A DNA stretch of 64,000 nt from Parvibaculum sp. (GCF_030651915.1 NZ_JAUSBV010000005.1:744001-808000); one strand, 5' to 3'; numbered from the stretch's first letter, positions 52,736 through 62,738 are shown. Numbers and translations are program-made. The notes: a model not told the origin generated them from the letters alone.

Positions 52736-54242
52736 TAACGTCGATCCGCTCGCGCGGAAATCCTCCCTCGCCCACCAGGCTGATTTCGACAGCCACCTTC
52801 CGGCGAAGCCGATCGATCAAATAGGGGTTGCCGCGCTCGAGCCAGTCGACGACTTCGGCAGCGGCGCGGGCGACCAGCGGGCGGCCGGGCGTCACTTGCG
52901 CGACATGGGCGATGCGGCGCAGCAGGTCGTTGGCCATCGTCGCGCAAGTCTTGCGGCGCGGGCGGCCGCAGGTATAGGCGGGTTCGGTCAACAATTTGTC
53001 GAGCGGCTCGCGGACGCGCTTGCGCGTCATTTCGACAAGGCCGAATTCCGACATGCCTGAAATCTGCGTCGGCACACGGTCTTTCGCGAAGCCCGTGTTG
53101 AGCGCGTCGAGCACTTTCTGGATGTTGGCCGGATCGTTCAGGTGAATGAAGTCGATGACAATGAGGCCGCCGGTGCCGCGCAGGCGCAGCTGGTAGACGA
53201 TTTCGTCGACCGCTTCGAGATTGATCTTGGCGCTGGTTTCCTCAAGACCGGTCGCCGCCGTGTAGCGGCCCGAATTGACGTCGATGGCGGTGAGCGCCTC
53301 CGTTGTCTCGATCGTGATCCAGCCACCGGAAGGCAGCTCGGCGCGCGGATCGAGCGCCGCCTCGATTTCTCCGTCCACGTCATACAGTGAAAAAAGAGAG
53401 CCCGGGCCGTTGAAGAGCTGCACACGCTCGATCATTTCGGGCATGGCGCGGCGGCAATAGCGCTGCGCCTCGCCGAAGGCATCGGCATCGTCGATCAGCA
53501 CGCGCGACGTGTCGGCGCTGACGCAATCGCGCAAGGTCTTCGAGACGGGGTCGAGATCGTGGAAGACGACGCAAGGCGCCGTGGAGCGCTTTTCGATTTC
53601 GCGCACCTTCCGCCATTCTTCGGCGAGCTGGCGCGCATCGGCGGCGATGTCTTCGGTCGTCGCGCCGATGGCGGCGGTGCGGACGATGAAGCCCGCTGGC
53701 TCGCCGGTGACGCCCATGGGGTTGAAGCGTTCGACCATTTCCTCGACCAGCGCCGTCAGCCTTTCGCGCTCGGCCTCGTCCTCGATGCGGCGCGACAGCG
53801 CGACGCCGGACTGGTTGGGCACCAGCACCAGAAGACGGCCCGGAATGGTGACATTGGCCGACAGCCGCGCGCCCTTGTCGCTGATCGGATCCTTGACGGC
53901 CTGGACAAGGATCGCCTGGCCTTCCTGCACGCAGGCGCTGATCGGCGGTAGCACGCCCTCGTCGAGCCCGGTCAGCTCGCAGAGACAGCGCGCCTCGCGC
54001 GCGCCGAGAAAGCCGGCGCGCTCGAGGCCGACTTCGACGAATGCCGCCTGCATGCCCGGCAACACGCGCTGAACGCGGCCGAGAAAGATGTTGCCGATCA
54101 GCGAATGGCCGGCGCGGCCGGTCTTCGCCTTCAGGTCGTCCTCCATGGTGCGCTCCAGAAAGAGCTCCACGGGCCGACCGTCCTCAATGACCGCGACGCG
54201 TGTTTCGCCGGGGCCAACATTGATCAAGACTTCTTCGGACAT
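52722..54242 (-). CDS. rng: Ribonuclease E/G
   Basis: A 506-residue endoribonuclease. ATG 54242 (MSEEVLINVGPGETRVAVIEDG) follows CGGGAAGTTG. An S1-like domain (~40-120: IFLGRVQRVLPGMQAAFVEVG) precedes the RNase H-like and DNase-I-like core with the catalytic Asp pair in AIDVNSGR (~287) and VIDFIHL (~333). The usual CPxC zinc link is not intact: the region reads YTCGRPRRKTCATMAND. It lacks the long C-terminal degradosome tail, so it is RNase G-like. It lies just upstream of yacG, as in related genomes, but maf and infA are separated from it here by a regulator/methyltransferase pair. Confidence 0.88.
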   Translation of the reverse strand: MSEEVLINVGPGETRVAVIEDGRPVELFLERTMEDDLKAKTGRAGHSLIGNIFLGRVQRVLPGMQAAFVEVGLERAGFLGAREARCLCELTGLDEGVLPPISACVQEGQAILVQAVKDPISDKGARLSANVTIPGRLLVLVPNQSGVALSRRIEDEAERERLTALVEEMVERFNPMGVTGEPAGFIVRTAAIGATTEDIAADARQLAEEWRKVREIEKRSTAPCVVFHDLDPVSKTLRDCVSADTSRVLIDDADAFGEAQRYCRRAMPEMIERVQLFNGPGSLFSLYDVDGEIEAALDPRAELPSGGWITIETTEALTAIDVNSGRYTAATGLEETSAKINLEAVDEIVYQLRLRGTGGLIVIDFIHLNDPANIQKVLDALNTGFAKDRVPTQISGMSEFGLVEMTRKRVREPLDKLLTEPAYTCGRPRRKTCATMANDLLRRIAHVAQVTPGRPLVARAAAEVVDWLERGNPYLIDRLRRKVAVEISLVGEGGFPRERIDVMTVQ

Positions 54243-54449
54243 CAACTTCCCGATTTGCACCGCCCGCGCCCCCACGCGGCCGATACCCCCAATTTCACCT
54301 TCAATTCTGTAGATTCAATCCTAGCACTGTTGCGCGCGATGAGGCCAGTCAGGGAATGGGCCTGATTCTGTCGACGAGCGGGCAATGTGCAGCCGCCGCC
54401 GATGACATCCTGTCAATGCAGGCCGGGTGACCCTTCCGTGCCGGGGCGA

Positions 54450-55151
54450 CTAGGCGGCCCTGGCGTCCGCCCTCTGCGATTTCACCAGTGCGATGGCGTC
54501 GGGGGCGATCCAGCGGGGAAGCGCGCGGCGCGCCCATGCGGGACCATGTGTCTCGAGGCGCTTCTCGGCCAGCGCGCGGGCAAGCGGCAGATCGCCACGA
54601 TAGATGTAGATCATGTCGCGCAATGTCGAAGTCAGATAGAGATCGACATCGAAGCCCGGCTCCTCGAAGCACATCTCGGCGCGGCCCTCCTCATTGACGA
54701 ACCACCAGTTGCGCCGCGCGAGCTGCATGTCGGTGAAGGTCAGTTGCACGACGCAGCGCCGCGCGCCGAAGGCTTCGGGCTTCACATGGGTTTCGAGGCC
54801 CCATAGAAGCAGCGTCACGTCGGCTTCGTGTTTCGCCAGTTCGCGGCGCGTCCATTTCTGGCCCCAGACGCCGAGCGCCTCGACGATGGGGGCGAATTCT
54901 TCGCCGGCCGGGGTCAGATGATAGGTCCAGCTTCGTCCGGTTTCGGAACGGCGGCGCTCGATAATGCCTTCGGCCTCGAGCTGCTTCAGGCGGCGCGACA
55001 GCAGCGTGGGCGAGGCCAGCGGAACGCCGCGCCGCAACTGCGAAAAGCGCGTCGCGCCGAAGGTCAGGTCACGGATGATGAGCGCGGTCCAGCGCTCGCA
55101 AAAAAGCTCCGCCGCCTTGGCGACGGGACAGAACTGGCCGTAGCTGCGCAT
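54450..55151 (-). CDS. HxlR-type winged-helix transcriptional regulator
   Basis: A 233-residue protein from ATG 55151 after AGGAGGACGCACC. Residues ~1-105 are the HxlR domain: QFCPVAKAAELFCERWTALIIRDL (with the family Cys), FSQLRRGVPLASPTLLSRRLKQLEAEGIIERR as recognition helix and wing, then YHLTPAGEEFAPIVEALG. The extra ~120 residues form an SCP2-like or ligand-binding C-terminal part. It is divergent from the methyltransferase gene, which it probably controls. Confidence 0.82.
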   Translation of the reverse strand: MRSYGQFCPVAKAAELFCERWTALIIRDLTFGATRFSQLRRGVPLASPTLLSRRLKQLEAEGIIERRRSETGRSWTYHLTPAGEEFAPIVEALGVWGQKWTRRELAKHEADVTLLLWGLETHVKPEAFGARRCVVQLTFTDMQLARRNWWFVNEEGRAEMCFEEPGFDVDLYLTSTLRDMIYIYRGDLPLARALAEKRLETHGPAWARRALPRWIAPDAIALVKSQRADARAA

Positions 55152-55326
55152 GGTGCGTCCTCCTGAACTTTCCGGAAGCTTAGAAAATGCGGGGGCGTGC
55201 GAATAGTACATTCAATGGACTATTTCCGGCGGCCGGAACGCGCGAAAGATGCGCCCGCCGCGGCCAAGGCCGGCGGCGCGAAGGGCGGAAATGCACCCAA
55301 AACCCTCACTGAAAGAGACCCCTCCC

Positions 55327-56169
55327 ATGAGCCTCAATTCTCTCCTCAAACACCCGGATGCCGGTAACCCCGATCTCGCGGCGCTGAAAGCGCGCCAACA
55401 GGGCGCCTGGTCGTCGGGCGACTATTCCGTGGTCGGCACGACGCTGCAGATCGTCGGCGAAGATCTCTGCGAAGCACTCGACATTCGCCCCGGCCAAAAG
55501 GTGCTCGACGTCGCTGCCGGCAACGGCAATGTGTCGCTCGCGGCGGCACGGCGTTGGTGCGACGTGGTTTCGACCGACTATGTGCCGGCATTGCTGGAAC
55601 GTGGCCGGGAGCGTGCGGCGGCCGAGCGGCTGCCGATGAACTTCCAGGAGGCCGACGCCGAGGCGCTGCCTTTCGGCGATGCAAGCTTCGATGCGGTGGT
55701 TTCGACCTTCGGCGTGATGTTCGCACCAGACCACGACAAGGCGGCGGCCGAGATGATCCGCGTCTGCCGCTCCGGCGGCAAGATCGGCCTCGCCAACTGG
55801 ACGCCGGAAGGTTTCATCGGCCAGCTCTTCAAGACCATCGGCCGGCATCTGCCGCCGCCGGCCGGTGCGAAGTCGCCGGCACTGTGGGGCACGCGGGCGC
55901 GCATCGCCGAGATGTTCGGCGCACAGGCTTCCGCCATCGACATCGAGGCGCGCAATTTCGTTTTCCGCTATCGCTCGACGGCGCATTGGCTTGACGTCTT
56001 CAAGTCGTGGTACGGGCCGGTGCTGAAAGCTTTTGCGGCGCTCGACCCGGCGGCTCAGGCCAAGCTTGCCGACGATCTGACGGCGCTCGCCGAAAAGTTC
56101 AACCGCTCGGGCGACGCGACGATGATCGTGCCGAGCGAATATCTCGAGATCGTCGTGACGCGGCGATAG
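55327..56169 (+). CDS. Class I SAM-dependent methyltransferase
   Basis: A 280-residue protein. VLDVAAGNGNVSLAAA (~60-75) is SAM motif I, VVSTDYVPALLERG the acidic loop, ADAEALPFGDASFDAVVSTFGVMFAPD (~115-140) motifs II-III, and GGKIGLANWTPEGFIGQL (~165) the post-motif region typical of UbiE-like methyltransferases. ATG 55327 is chosen; an upstream ATG at 55291 adds 12 residues. Substrate unknown. Together with the divergent HxlR regulator it forms an accessory pair inside the conserved rng-maf-infA block. Confidence 0.82.
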   Translation: MSLNSLLKHPDAGNPDLAALKARQQGAWSSGDYSVVGTTLQIVGEDLCEALDIRPGQKVLDVAAGNGNVSLAAARRWCDVVSTDYVPALLERGRERAAAERLPMNFQEADAEALPFGDASFDAVVSTFGVMFAPDHDKAAAEMIRVCRSGGKIGLANWTPEGFIGQLFKTIGRHLPPPAGAKSPALWGTRARIAEMFGAQASAIDIEARNFVFRYRSTAHWLDVFKSWYGPVLKAFAALDPAAQAKLADDLTALAEKFNRSGDATMIVPSEYLEIVVTRR

Positions 56170-56210
56170 GACAGGACGACGCCCCGGCGATGCGCGCCGG
56201 GGCGTCGCTT

Positions 56211-56807
56211 TTATTTTCCGGCGGACTCCGTCCACAACGGATAGCCGGCGCCGACCAAGAGGTTTGCCGTCTCGTAGAGCGGCAGGCCGACAACGGCGGA
56301 GTGCGAACCGATCAGGGAGCGGACAAAGATCGCGGCGTGGCCCTGGATCGCGTAGCCGCCGGCCTTGCCCCGCCACTCGCCCGAAGCGACATAACCTTCG
56401 ATTTCGGTTTCAGAGAGACGCTTGAAGGCAACGCGGGTTTCGACCGCGCGCGCGCTTTCGCCTCGTGGCGATTTCAGATGGACCGCCGTCCAGACGCGGT
56501 GCGCACGACCCGACAGCAGTGCGAGACAGGCGCGGGCTTCAGCTTCGGTTTCGGCTTTCGGGAGAATGCGGCGACCGCAGGCCACCACCGTGTCGGCGGC
56601 GAGCACCAGCGCTTGCGGATGGAGTGCGGCGACGGCTTCGGCCTTTTCGCGCGCGAGGCGCTCGGCATGGGCGCGCGGTACTTCGCCCTTCAGGGGCGTT
56701 TCGTCGATTTCGGCCGGGACGATGGCTGCGGGTTCGATGCCGATGCGCGCGAGGAGTTCGAGGCGGCGCGGCGAGGCGCTGGCAAGGACGAGGCGGGGAA
56801 CGGTCAC
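56211..56807 (-). CDS. maf: Maf-like nucleotide pyrophosphatase
   Basis: A 198-residue protein from GTG 56805-56807, whose start overlaps the infA stop (GTGA). [14 protein letters not shown] (~5-18) is the Maf signature, followed by EIDET (~38), LAADTVV (~77), and [13 protein letters not shown] (~147), which complete the Maf/Ham1-type fold. Maf proteins hydrolyse non-canonical dNTPs or dTTP/UTP; they also affect septum formation. It is translationally coupled to infA. Confidence 0.92.
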   Translation of the reverse strand: MTVPRLVLASASPRRLELLARIGIEPAAIVPAEIDETPLKGEVPRAHAERLAREKAEAVAALHPQALVLAADTVVACGRRILPKAETEAEARACLALLSGRAHRVWTAVHLKSPRGESARAVETRVAFKRLSETEIEGYVASGEWRGKAGGYAIQGHAAIFVRSLIGSHSAVVGLPLYETANLLVGAGYPLWTESAGK

Positions 56808-57022
56808 TTGAAACGGTAGGTGATCCGGCCCTTGGTCAGATCGTAGGGCGTCATCTCGACAAGCACCTTGTCGCCCGCCAGCACGCGGATGCGGTTCTTG
56901 CGCATCTTGCCGGCCGTGTGGGCGATGATCTCGTGTTCGTTCTCGAGCTTGACGCGAAACGTGGCGTTGGGCAGCAGTTCCGTAACGGTGCCCGGAAACT
57001 CGAGCAGTTCTTCCTTCGACAT
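56804..57022 (-). CDS. infA: Translation initiation factor IF-1
   Basis: A 72-residue OB-fold protein, [67 protein letters not shown].. in outline, the standard IF-1 length and sequence. It binds the 30S A site and assists IF-2/IF-3. The GGATGCTGA leader gives an AAAGGA ribosome site. It is the first gene of infA-maf; a promoter is placed at 57049-57077. Confidence 0.97.
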   Translation of the reverse strand: MSKEELLEFPGTVTELLPNATFRVKLENEHEIIAHTAGKMRKNRIRVLAGDKVLVEMTPYDLTKGRITYRFK

Positions 57023-57048
57023 TCAGCATCCTTTGGAGATTTGCCGGG

Positions 57049-57077
57049 AGAATGGTCAGAAAGCGCCGGAAAATCAA
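57049..57077 (-). promoter_or_regulatory. Candidate infA promoter
   Basis: On the minus strand, TTGATT (complement of 57072-57077) is followed by 17 bp and CATTCT (complement of 57049-57054), 27 bp before the infA start. A GGCGCG/CGCGCC hairpin lies just upstream (around 57085-57101). Confidence 0.45.
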
Positions 57078-57157
57078 GTGGCGCGGGCGCGGAATCGCGC
57101 CGCCCGGGACGGCAAAGCGTTGATTTCTCGCGCAAATTCAGCCGGAAGGGCCCCAGA

Positions 57158-57883
57158 TCAGTCGACCAGCAGATATTCGATGGTCGAGACGACACGGACC
57201 GTCTTCATCACCTGCTCGGCTTCCTGGGTGCCGGGGGTGGCGTCACGGGGCAGGATTTCGAACTGGCCCTGCCAGGCGCGGCGGATGCCGCCAAGGCCGG
57301 AACCCGAATCGGCAGCGAAGGTTTCGGCCGCCTCGCGGGCACGCTTTGTCGCTTCCTCGATCATCTCCGGCTTCAAGGCGGCGATTCCGGTGAAGAGATA
57401 GGAGGGGCGAACGGGCCCGTATTCGTTGGAGAGCACGACGCCCTGATCGACCAGCGTGCTCGATTCGCTGTTGGCCTTGACCACGCGGTCGATATCGGTC
57501 GAACGCAGCACGATCTGCTGGGCGATGATGAAACGGCTTTCGACCTGGCCGCTGCTCCAGTTCTGCGCCAGACGGTCGGTGACCTGGGGCGCCTGACGCT
57601 CGATGTCGTCCTCGCTGAAACCATGCGATGTCAGGAAGCGGATCACATTGTCGGCGTTGCGCTTGATTTCGACCTGGGTCTCCTTGAGGTCGTTGCCGGT
57701 GGCGACGAAGCGCAGGCCCCAGAGCGCCAGGTCGGCTTTCACCTCACGTTCGGAGAGGCCCTTGACCGAGACCGAACGGTCGCCGAGGCGGGACTGGACG
57801 AGGCCCTGACCGCCGAACCAGCCGCCCAGTGCAAGACCGAGGGCAAGGATGACAGCGGCGACAATAGCGGCGACGGGATTCAT
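57158..57883 (-). CDS. SIMPL-domain (DUF541) protein
   Basis: A 241-residue protein with an N-terminal membrane anchor (AAIVAAVILALGLALGGWF). The SIMPL fold follows: SVSVKGLSEREVKADLALWGLRF (~38), then IRFLTSHGFSEDDIERQAPQVTD and a C-terminal VVSTIEYLLVD. Family members are periplasmic or exported; mouse SIMPL gave the name, but the bacterial function is unclear. It precedes infA on the same strand with a gap of 135 bp. Confidence 0.82.
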   Translation of the reverse strand: MNPVAAIVAAVILALGLALGGWFGGQGLVQSRLGDRSVSVKGLSEREVKADLALWGLRFVATGNDLKETQVEIKRNADNVIRFLTSHGFSEDDIERQAPQVTDRLAQNWSSGQVESRFIIAQQIVLRSTDIDRVVKANSESSTLVDQGVVLSNEYGPVRPSYLFTGIAALKPEMIEEATKRAREAAETFAADSGSGLGGIRRAWQGQFEILPRDATPGTQEAEQVMKTVRVVSTIEYLLVD

Positions 57884-58005
57884 AGGCGGGCTCCCCCAGG
57901 GCGTGGCAATAATGGCGGCGACTATAGCATAGCGATTGCGACGATTTCAGGGCTTTTGCGGCGACTTATCCCCGGGAGTCGCTGCCTGGGGTATGATTGG
58001 GCTTC

Positions 58006-58503
58006 ATGGAAAAGACCGCCCTCAGGCTCCGCCCTGCCACCGACGACGATGACGACGCCATCTGGGCGATCATGGCGCCCGTGATCCGGGCGGGCGAGAC
58101 CTATCCCCTGCCGCGCGACCTCGACCGGACGGGGGCGCTGGCCTATTGGCGGGCGGCGGGGAATACGGTGTTCGTCGCCGAGGACGGCGGCCGTGTCGCG
58201 GGCTCGTATAACCTGCGCGCCAATGCGGGCGGCGGCGGCGCGCATGTCGCCAATTGTGGCTACATGGTCGCCCCGCAAGCGCGGGGGCGCGGGGTGGCAC
58301 GGGCCATGTGCCTGCACTCGCTCGGAGAGGCGAAGGCACGGGGTTTTCGCGCCATGCAATTCAACTTCGTGATCTCGACCAACGCTGCGGCGGTGCATCT
58401 GTGGCGGTCATGCGGGTTCGAGATTGTCGGGCGGTTGCCGGGGGCGTTTCTGCATCCGGCGGAGGGTTATGTCGATGCGCTGGTGATGTACCGGACGATT
58501 TGA
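58006..58503 (+). CDS. GNAT-family N-acetyltransferase
   Basis: A 165-residue protein. ATG 58006 is chosen; a TTG at 57997 would add three residues. LRLRPATDDDDDAIWAIM opens the fold, and GYMVAPQARGRGVARAMCLHSLGEAKARGF (~85-115) carries the acetyl-CoA pyrophosphate loop QxxGRG-type. NAAAVHLWRSCGFEIVGRLPGAF is the family C-terminus. It acetylates an amine on an unidentified substrate. Confidence 0.87.
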   Translation: MEKTALRLRPATDDDDDAIWAIMAPVIRAGETYPLPRDLDRTGALAYWRAAGNTVFVAEDGGRVAGSYNLRANAGGGGAHVANCGYMVAPQARGRGVARAMCLHSLGEAKARGFRAMQFNFVISTNAAAVHLWRSCGFEIVGRLPGAFLHPAEGYVDALVMYRTI

Positions 58504-58530
58504 GTGCGGAGCGGACTTGCGTTGGCGTTC

Positions 58531-58557
58531 CCCTTCCCGCCTTCGGCGGGGAGAAGG
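58531..58557. terminator. Bidirectional hairpin between convergent genes
   Basis: CCCGCC (58536-58541), loop TTC and GGCGGG (58545-58550), extended by CCTT/AAGG flanks. It lies between the convergent stops of the GNAT and phosphatase genes. The sequence resembles the CTTCCC-GCCTTCGGC-GGGGAG elements frequent in alphaproteobacterial genomes. Confidence 0.55.
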
Positions 58558-58566
58558 AGAGATGAC

Positions 58567-59055
58567 CTAACCCGCCGCGCTTTCCTTGCAGGGGAAGCGG
58601 GTTTCGATGGCGCGGCGGAGCTGGTTGCGGAGCTCCCGGTAGGCGGCCAGCCGCCGTTCGCGATTGCCGCCGGTGGGGGATGCCAGGGGATCGGCGATCG
58701 CCCAGAACTCAACCTCGGTCGCCGAGGCGCGGGTCAGTTTCTCGGCCATGTCGCGCGCCTCGGGCGTCAGGGCGACGATGAGGTCGAAGCTCGTTTCCTC
58801 AAGGTCGTCAAAACCCTTCGGGCCGCTCGCGGGCGGCGCCATGCCGTCTTCGCGCAGCACTTCGGCCGTGAAGGGATCAGCTTCTTCGGCGGGCCGAACG
58901 CCGGCGGAATCCACGAAGATACTGTTGCCATGAAGCTTCTTCAGGATGGCCTCGGCCATGGTCGAGCGGATCGAATTGAGATTGCAGGCGAAGAGCACGG
59001 AGGCCGGCATGGTTTCCTTGCGTTCGGGTTTTGCCGTTCCGGTCGCCATCATCAT
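58567..59055 (-). CDS. Low-molecular-weight protein-tyrosine phosphatase / arsenate reductase-like
   Basis: A 162-residue protein whose P-loop reads [19 protein letters not shown] (~20-38), i.e. C-x5-R-S. The C-terminal [27 protein letters not shown] holds the general-acid DP motif. The ATG at 59055 overlaps the UPF0262 stop; the ATG at 59010 (MPASVLF) has a better AAGGAAACC ribosome site and may be the real start. Likely a tyrosine phosphatase; arsenate reduction is the alternative. It is in the conserved hisD / UPF0262 cluster. Confidence 0.82.
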   Translation of the reverse strand: MMMATGTAKPERKETMPASVLFACNLNSIRSTMAEAILKKLHGNSIFVDSAGVRPAEEADPFTAEVLREDGMAPPASGPKGFDDLEETSFDLIVALTPEARDMAEKLTRASATEVEFWAIADPLASPTGGNRERRLAAYRELRNQLRRAIETRFPCKESAAG

Positions 59056-59576
59056 CCCTTGATGTGCAGCACGCAGATGAGCGTGAAGAGACGGCGGGCA
59101 GTATCGAAATCCATGTCGATCTTGCCGGCGAGACGCTCCTTCAGCAGTTCGGAGCCTTCGTTGTGAAGGCCGCGGCGACCCATGTCGATCGCCTCGATCT
59201 GGGCGGGAGCGGCCGTCTTGATGGCGTCGTAATAGCTCTCGCAGATCATGAAGTAGTCCTTCACGATGCGGCGGAACGGCGTCAGCGAGAGCAGAACCTT
59301 GCCATGCGGCTCGGTGCTTTCGAGGCGGATGTCGAAGACGAGGCGGTTGTCCTCGATGGCCAGATGCAGCACGTAAGGCCCGCCATCGCTGCCGACCGGC
59401 GCAAAAACATTTTCCTCCAGCAGGTCGAAGATCGCGACTTTCCGCTCATGCTCGACGTCCGGGCTGCGGCGCACGACCGTGTGCTCGTCGAGGACGAGGT
59501 CAACGATCCGGAACGCCGCGCCTTCGGGAGGCGCAGGGCTCGATTCGCTTCCGTCGCTGGCGCTCTGGTCGGGCAT
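59052..59576 (-). CDS. UPF0262 family protein
   Basis: A 174-residue protein, start ATG 59576 (MPDQSASDG..). [39 protein letters not shown] and [26 protein letters not shown] are the conserved segments of UPF0262, which always lies next to hisD in alphaproteobacteria. It ends [17 protein letters not shown]. No biochemical function is established. It overlaps the phosphatase start by 4 bp. Confidence 0.9.
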   Translation of the reverse strand: MPDQSASDGSESSPAPPEGAAFRIVDLVLDEHTVVRRSPDVEHERKVAIFDLLEENVFAPVGSDGGPYVLHLAIEDNRLVFDIRLESTEPHGKVLLSLTPFRRIVKDYFMICESYYDAIKTAAPAQIEAIDMGRRGLHNEGSELLKERLAGKIDMDFDTARRLFTLICVLHIKG

Positions 59577-59631
59577 GGTGCGGTACTTTACGCCGATTTG
59601 GGAGGCGGATGCGAGGGGCGAGAGGGCCGCG

Positions 59632-60927
59632 TCAGATGTTGAGGCGGATCGCGACCGAGCGGGCATGGGCGTCGAGGCCTTCGGCTTCGGCAAGCGCGAC
59701 GGCGGCCGGGCCGATGGCACGCAGTGCATCGGCGTCGCAGCGGACGATGGAGGTGCGTTTCATGAAGTCGAGCACGTTGAGGCCTGAGGAAAAACGCGCC
59801 GAGCGAGCGGTGGGCAGTACGTGGTTCGAGCCCGCCACATAGTCGCCGATGGCTTCGGGCGTGAAGCGGCCGAGAAAGATTGCGCCGGCATTGGAGACAG
59901 CGGCAGCCAGCGGTTCGGGATCGCCGACCGCAATTTCGAGATGTTCGGGGGCCAGACGGTCAACCAGCGGCACGGCGTCGGCGAGGCTCTTCACGACGAT
60001 GACGGCGCCGAAATCGGCCCAGCTTTTCGTCGCGGTGGTTTCACGCGGCAGCACCTGCAGCTGGCGGGCAACAGCCTCTTCGACGCGGATGGCAAAGTCC
60101 GCATCGTCGGTGATCAGAATCGACTGCGCGCTTGCATCATGTTCGGCCTGGGAGAGCAGATCGGCGGCGATCCATTCCGGGTCGTTCTCGCCGTCGGCCA
60201 GCACCAGAATTTCGGAGGGGCCGGCGATCATGTCGATGCCGACGGTGCCGAAGACCTGTCGTTTGGCTTCGGCGACATATGCATTGCCGGGGCCGACGAT
60301 CTTGTCGACCGGGGCGATGGTGGCGGTGCCGTAGGCGAGCGCGGCGACGGCCTGCGCGCCGCCAACACAGTAGACCTCGTCGACACCGGCGATCTTCGCG
60401 GCGGCCAGCACCAGCGGATTGACGACGCCATCGGGCGTGGGGACGACCATGACGAGGCGGGCGACGCCGGCGACTTTCGCCGGGATCGCGTTCATCAGGA
60501 CGGAGCTTGGATAGTTGGCGGTGCCGCCCGGCACATAGAGGCCGACGGCGGCAACCGGCGTCCAGCGGTGGCCGAGCTCGACGCCAGCCTCATCGGTGAA
60601 GCGCTCGTCCTTCGGCTTCTGACGCTGGTGATAGGCGCGGATGCGGGCGGCAGCGAGCTTCAACGCGTCGAGCGTTTTCGCATCGCAGGCGGCGGTGGCC
60701 GCGTCGATGTCGGCTTGCGGGATGGCAAGGGCTTCCGGCGTCAGCTTTTCGAGGCGATCGAAACGCTTCGTGTATTCGATCAGCGCCGCGTCGCCGCGCG
60801 CACGGATATCGGCAATGATTTTCGTCACCGTGTCGGCGACGTCGACCGACGTCTCGCGCTTGCCGGCGAGGAGCGCGGCGAAGGCGGCTTCAAAATTTGC
60901 GTCGGCGGTGTTGAGACGAACGGGCAT
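59632..60927 (-). CDS. hisD: Histidinol dehydrogenase
   Basis: A 431-residue enzyme for the last two steps of histidine synthesis, L-histidinol to L-histidine with two NAD+. [10 protein letters not shown] (~238), [14 protein letters not shown] (~255, zinc ligands Gln and His) and APEHLE (~325, catalytic Glu-His) are all present. ATG 60927 ([17 protein letters not shown]) matches the usual N-terminus; an upstream TTG at 60942 is less likely. Transcribed with UPF0262 and the phosphatase gene. Confidence 0.95.
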   Translation of the reverse strand: MPVRLNTADANFEAAFAALLAGKRETSVDVADTVTKIIADIRARGDAALIEYTKRFDRLEKLTPEALAIPQADIDAATAACDAKTLDALKLAAARIRAYHQRQKPKDERFTDEAGVELGHRWTPVAAVGLYVPGGTANYPSSVLMNAIPAKVAGVARLVMVVPTPDGVVNPLVLAAAKIAGVDEVYCVGGAQAVAALAYGTATIAPVDKIVGPGNAYVAEAKRQVFGTVGIDMIAGPSEILVLADGENDPEWIAADLLSQAEHDASAQSILITDDADFAIRVEEAVARQLQVLPRETTATKSWADFGAVIVVKSLADAVPLVDRLAPEHLEIAVGDPEPLAAAVSNAGAIFLGRFTPEAIGDYVAGSNHVLPTARSARFSSGLNVLDFMKRTSIVRCDADALRAIGPAAVALAEAEGLDAHARSVAIRLNI

Positions 60928-60962
60928 TGATCTATCGCTCAATTCTATCGCTTTCCCCTCCC

Positions 60963-61004
60963 CAAACGGGCTTCGCCCGTTTGACCCTCCCTCAGGGGGA
61001 GGGT
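60963..61004. repeat. REP-like double hairpin
   Basis: CAAACGGGC (60963-60971), TTC, GCCCGTTTG (60975-60983) form a perfect 9-bp stem. Immediately after, ACCCTCCC (60984-60991) pairs with GGGAGGGT (60997-61004). Such CTTCGC-loop elements are common between genes in alphaproteobacteria. It separates hisD from DUF2948 and could act as terminator of the latter. Confidence 0.7.
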
Positions 61005-61027
61005 GGAAGAGAGGGATTGACTATAGC

Positions 61028-61462
61028 TCAGTCCAGCTTGTGTTCGGGCACGTTGGGCGTTTGCCAAATCGGGCCGAGATCGGAGAGATGGACCTCCAGC
61101 GCTTCGATCTCAAGGCGCAATTCGCCGCCACCCGAAAAAACCAGCGTGACGATGCCGGATGGCGGGTTCAGCTCCTCGAAGCGGACCGCCAGAAGATTGA
61201 GCACGCCATGATGACGGTCCTGCGCGATGTTGCGGGCCTGGGCCGACAGCACATGCTCGAAGTGAAGGCCGGCGCGGGCACGGGCGCCACTGTCGCGGCG
61301 CGCAGACACATCTTCCCAGCGGAAGCGGTTGACCACCATGGCGAAGCGGCGCGTCGAGGGCAGGAAAGCGAGATCGGCGACTTTCGTCACCGCGTCCTGC
61401 AGCGCGGCGGAAATGACGGCGAGATCGTCGGCATCCTCGGCCTGGAGACGCAGATCGCTCAT
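61028..61462 (-). CDS. DUF2948 family protein
   Basis: A 144-residue protein from ATG 61462 (MSDLRLQAEDADDLAVISAALQDAV). LAFLPSTRRFAMVVNRFRWED and the C-terminal GGGELRLEIEALEVHLSDLGP are the DUF2948 landmarks. The family sits between murA and hisD in most alphaproteobacteria; function unknown. It starts 4 bp after the murA stop. Confidence 0.88.
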   Translation of the reverse strand: MSDLRLQAEDADDLAVISAALQDAVTKVADLAFLPSTRRFAMVVNRFRWEDVSARRDSGARARAGLHFEHVLSAQARNIAQDRHHGVLNLLAVRFEELNPPSGIVTLVFSGGGELRLEIEALEVHLSDLGPIWQTPNVPEHKLD

Positions 61463-61466
61463 CGTC

Positions 61467-62738
61467 TCAGGCCTTTTCGCGCCAGATTTCGGCACCGCAG
61501 GCGCCGAGCTTCGCTTCGATCCGCTCGAAACCGCGGTCGAGGTGATAGACGCGGTTGATGACGGTTTCGCCTTCGGCTGCCAGTCCCGCGATGATGAGCG
61601 CGGCGGAAGCGCGCAGATCGCTCGCCATGACAGGGGCGCCCTTCAGCTTGTCGACGCCGCGGACCAGCGCCTTGTCGCCATGCAGCGAAATGTCGGCGCC
61701 GAAACGGGCCAGCTCCTGCACATGCATGAAGCGGTTTTCGAAAATCGTCTCGGTGATTTCGGATTCGCCATCGGCCGTCGTCATCAGCGCCATGAATTGC
61801 GCCTGAAGATCGGTGGGGAAGCCGGGGAAGACCTGGGTTACGACATTGGTCGCCTGCAGGCGCTCGCCGTTGCGGTAGATGCGGACCGCGCCCTGCTCGG
61901 CCTCGACGCCGGCGCCCGCGGCGCGGAGCACCGAGAGCGCCGCCTCGAAGGTTTCAGCCTCGACACCTTCAAGCGTCACTTCGCCACCGGTCATGGCGGC
62001 GGCGATCGCATAGGTGCCGGCCTCGATGCGGTCGGCGATGACACGGTGCGTGGCGCCATGCAGTTTTTCGACACCTTCGATGCGAAGCGTCGAGCTGCCG
62101 ATGCCCTCGATCTTCGCGCCCATGGCGACGAGACATTTTGCAACATCGCCTATTTCCGGTTCGCGGGCGGCGTTTTCGAGCACGGTCACGCCGTCGGCCA
62201 GCGTTGCCGCCATCATCAATGTGTGGGTGGCGCCGACGGAGACGATGGGCGAGCGGATGACGGCGCCCTTGAGGCCGCCCGGCGCCTTGGCCAGCACATA
62301 GCCTTCGACGAGGTCGATCTCGGCGCCCATCTTCTGGAGGCCCTTGATATAGAGATCGACCGGGCGCGCGCCGATGGCGCAGCCGCCCGGCAGCGAGACC
62401 TTGGCCTCGTGGCAGCGGGCGAGCAGCGGGCCCAGAACCCAGAAGCTGGCGCGAATCTGCGAGACGATTTCATAAGGCGCGGTGGTGGAGGCGATGTCGG
62501 CGACGCGGATCGTCATCACGTCGGCATCGGCACCCTCATCGACCGAGACCTCGCCACCCAGCGCGCCGAGAAGTTTGGTCAGCGTGCGCACATCGGCGAG
62601 GCGCGGCATGTTGGACAGCCGCAGCGGCTCGTCCGTCAAGAGCGCCGCCGTCATCAGCGGCAGAGCGGCGTTCTTGGCGCCGCTGACCGGGATTGCGCCC
62701 TTGAGACGGCGGCCGCCGCGAATGTGAATGGTGTCCAT
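61467..62738 (-). CDS. murA: UDP-N-acetylglucosamine 1-carboxyvinyltransferase
   Basis: A 423-residue enzyme, the first committed step of peptidoglycan synthesis (transfers enolpyruvate from PEP to UDP-GlcNAc). [17 protein letters not shown] (~18-34) is the MurA opening with the Lys of the active site, and [20 protein letters not shown] (~112-131) holds the fosfomycin-reactive Cys. Later, [20 protein letters not shown] (~385) is the second domain motif. Length is standard. Confidence 0.96.
   Translation of the reverse strand: MDTIHIRGGRRLKGAIPVSGAKNAALPLMTAALLTDEPLRLSNMPRLADVRTLTKLLGALGGEVSVDEGADADVMTIRVADIASTTAPYEIVSQIRASFWVLGPLLARCHEAKVSLPGGCAIGARPVDLYIKGLQKMGAEIDLVEGYVLAKAPGGLKGAVIRSPIVSVGATHTLMMAATLADGVTVLENAAREPEIGDVAKCLVAMGAKIEGIGSSTLRIEGVEKLHGATHRVIADRIEAGTYAIAAAMTGGEVTLEGVEAETFEAALSVLRAAGAGVEAEQGAVRIYRNGERLQATNVVTQVFPGFPTDLQAQFMALMTTADGESEITETIFENRFMHVQELARFGADISLHGDKALVRGVDKLKGAPVMASDLRASAALIIAGLAAEGETVINRVYHLDRGFERIEAKLGACGAEIWREKA

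Noticed and set aside
54142-54450. Possible small gene between rng and the HxlR gene
   Set aside because: The ~200-bp gap has no start with a ribosome site and reads as promoter or spacer sequence.
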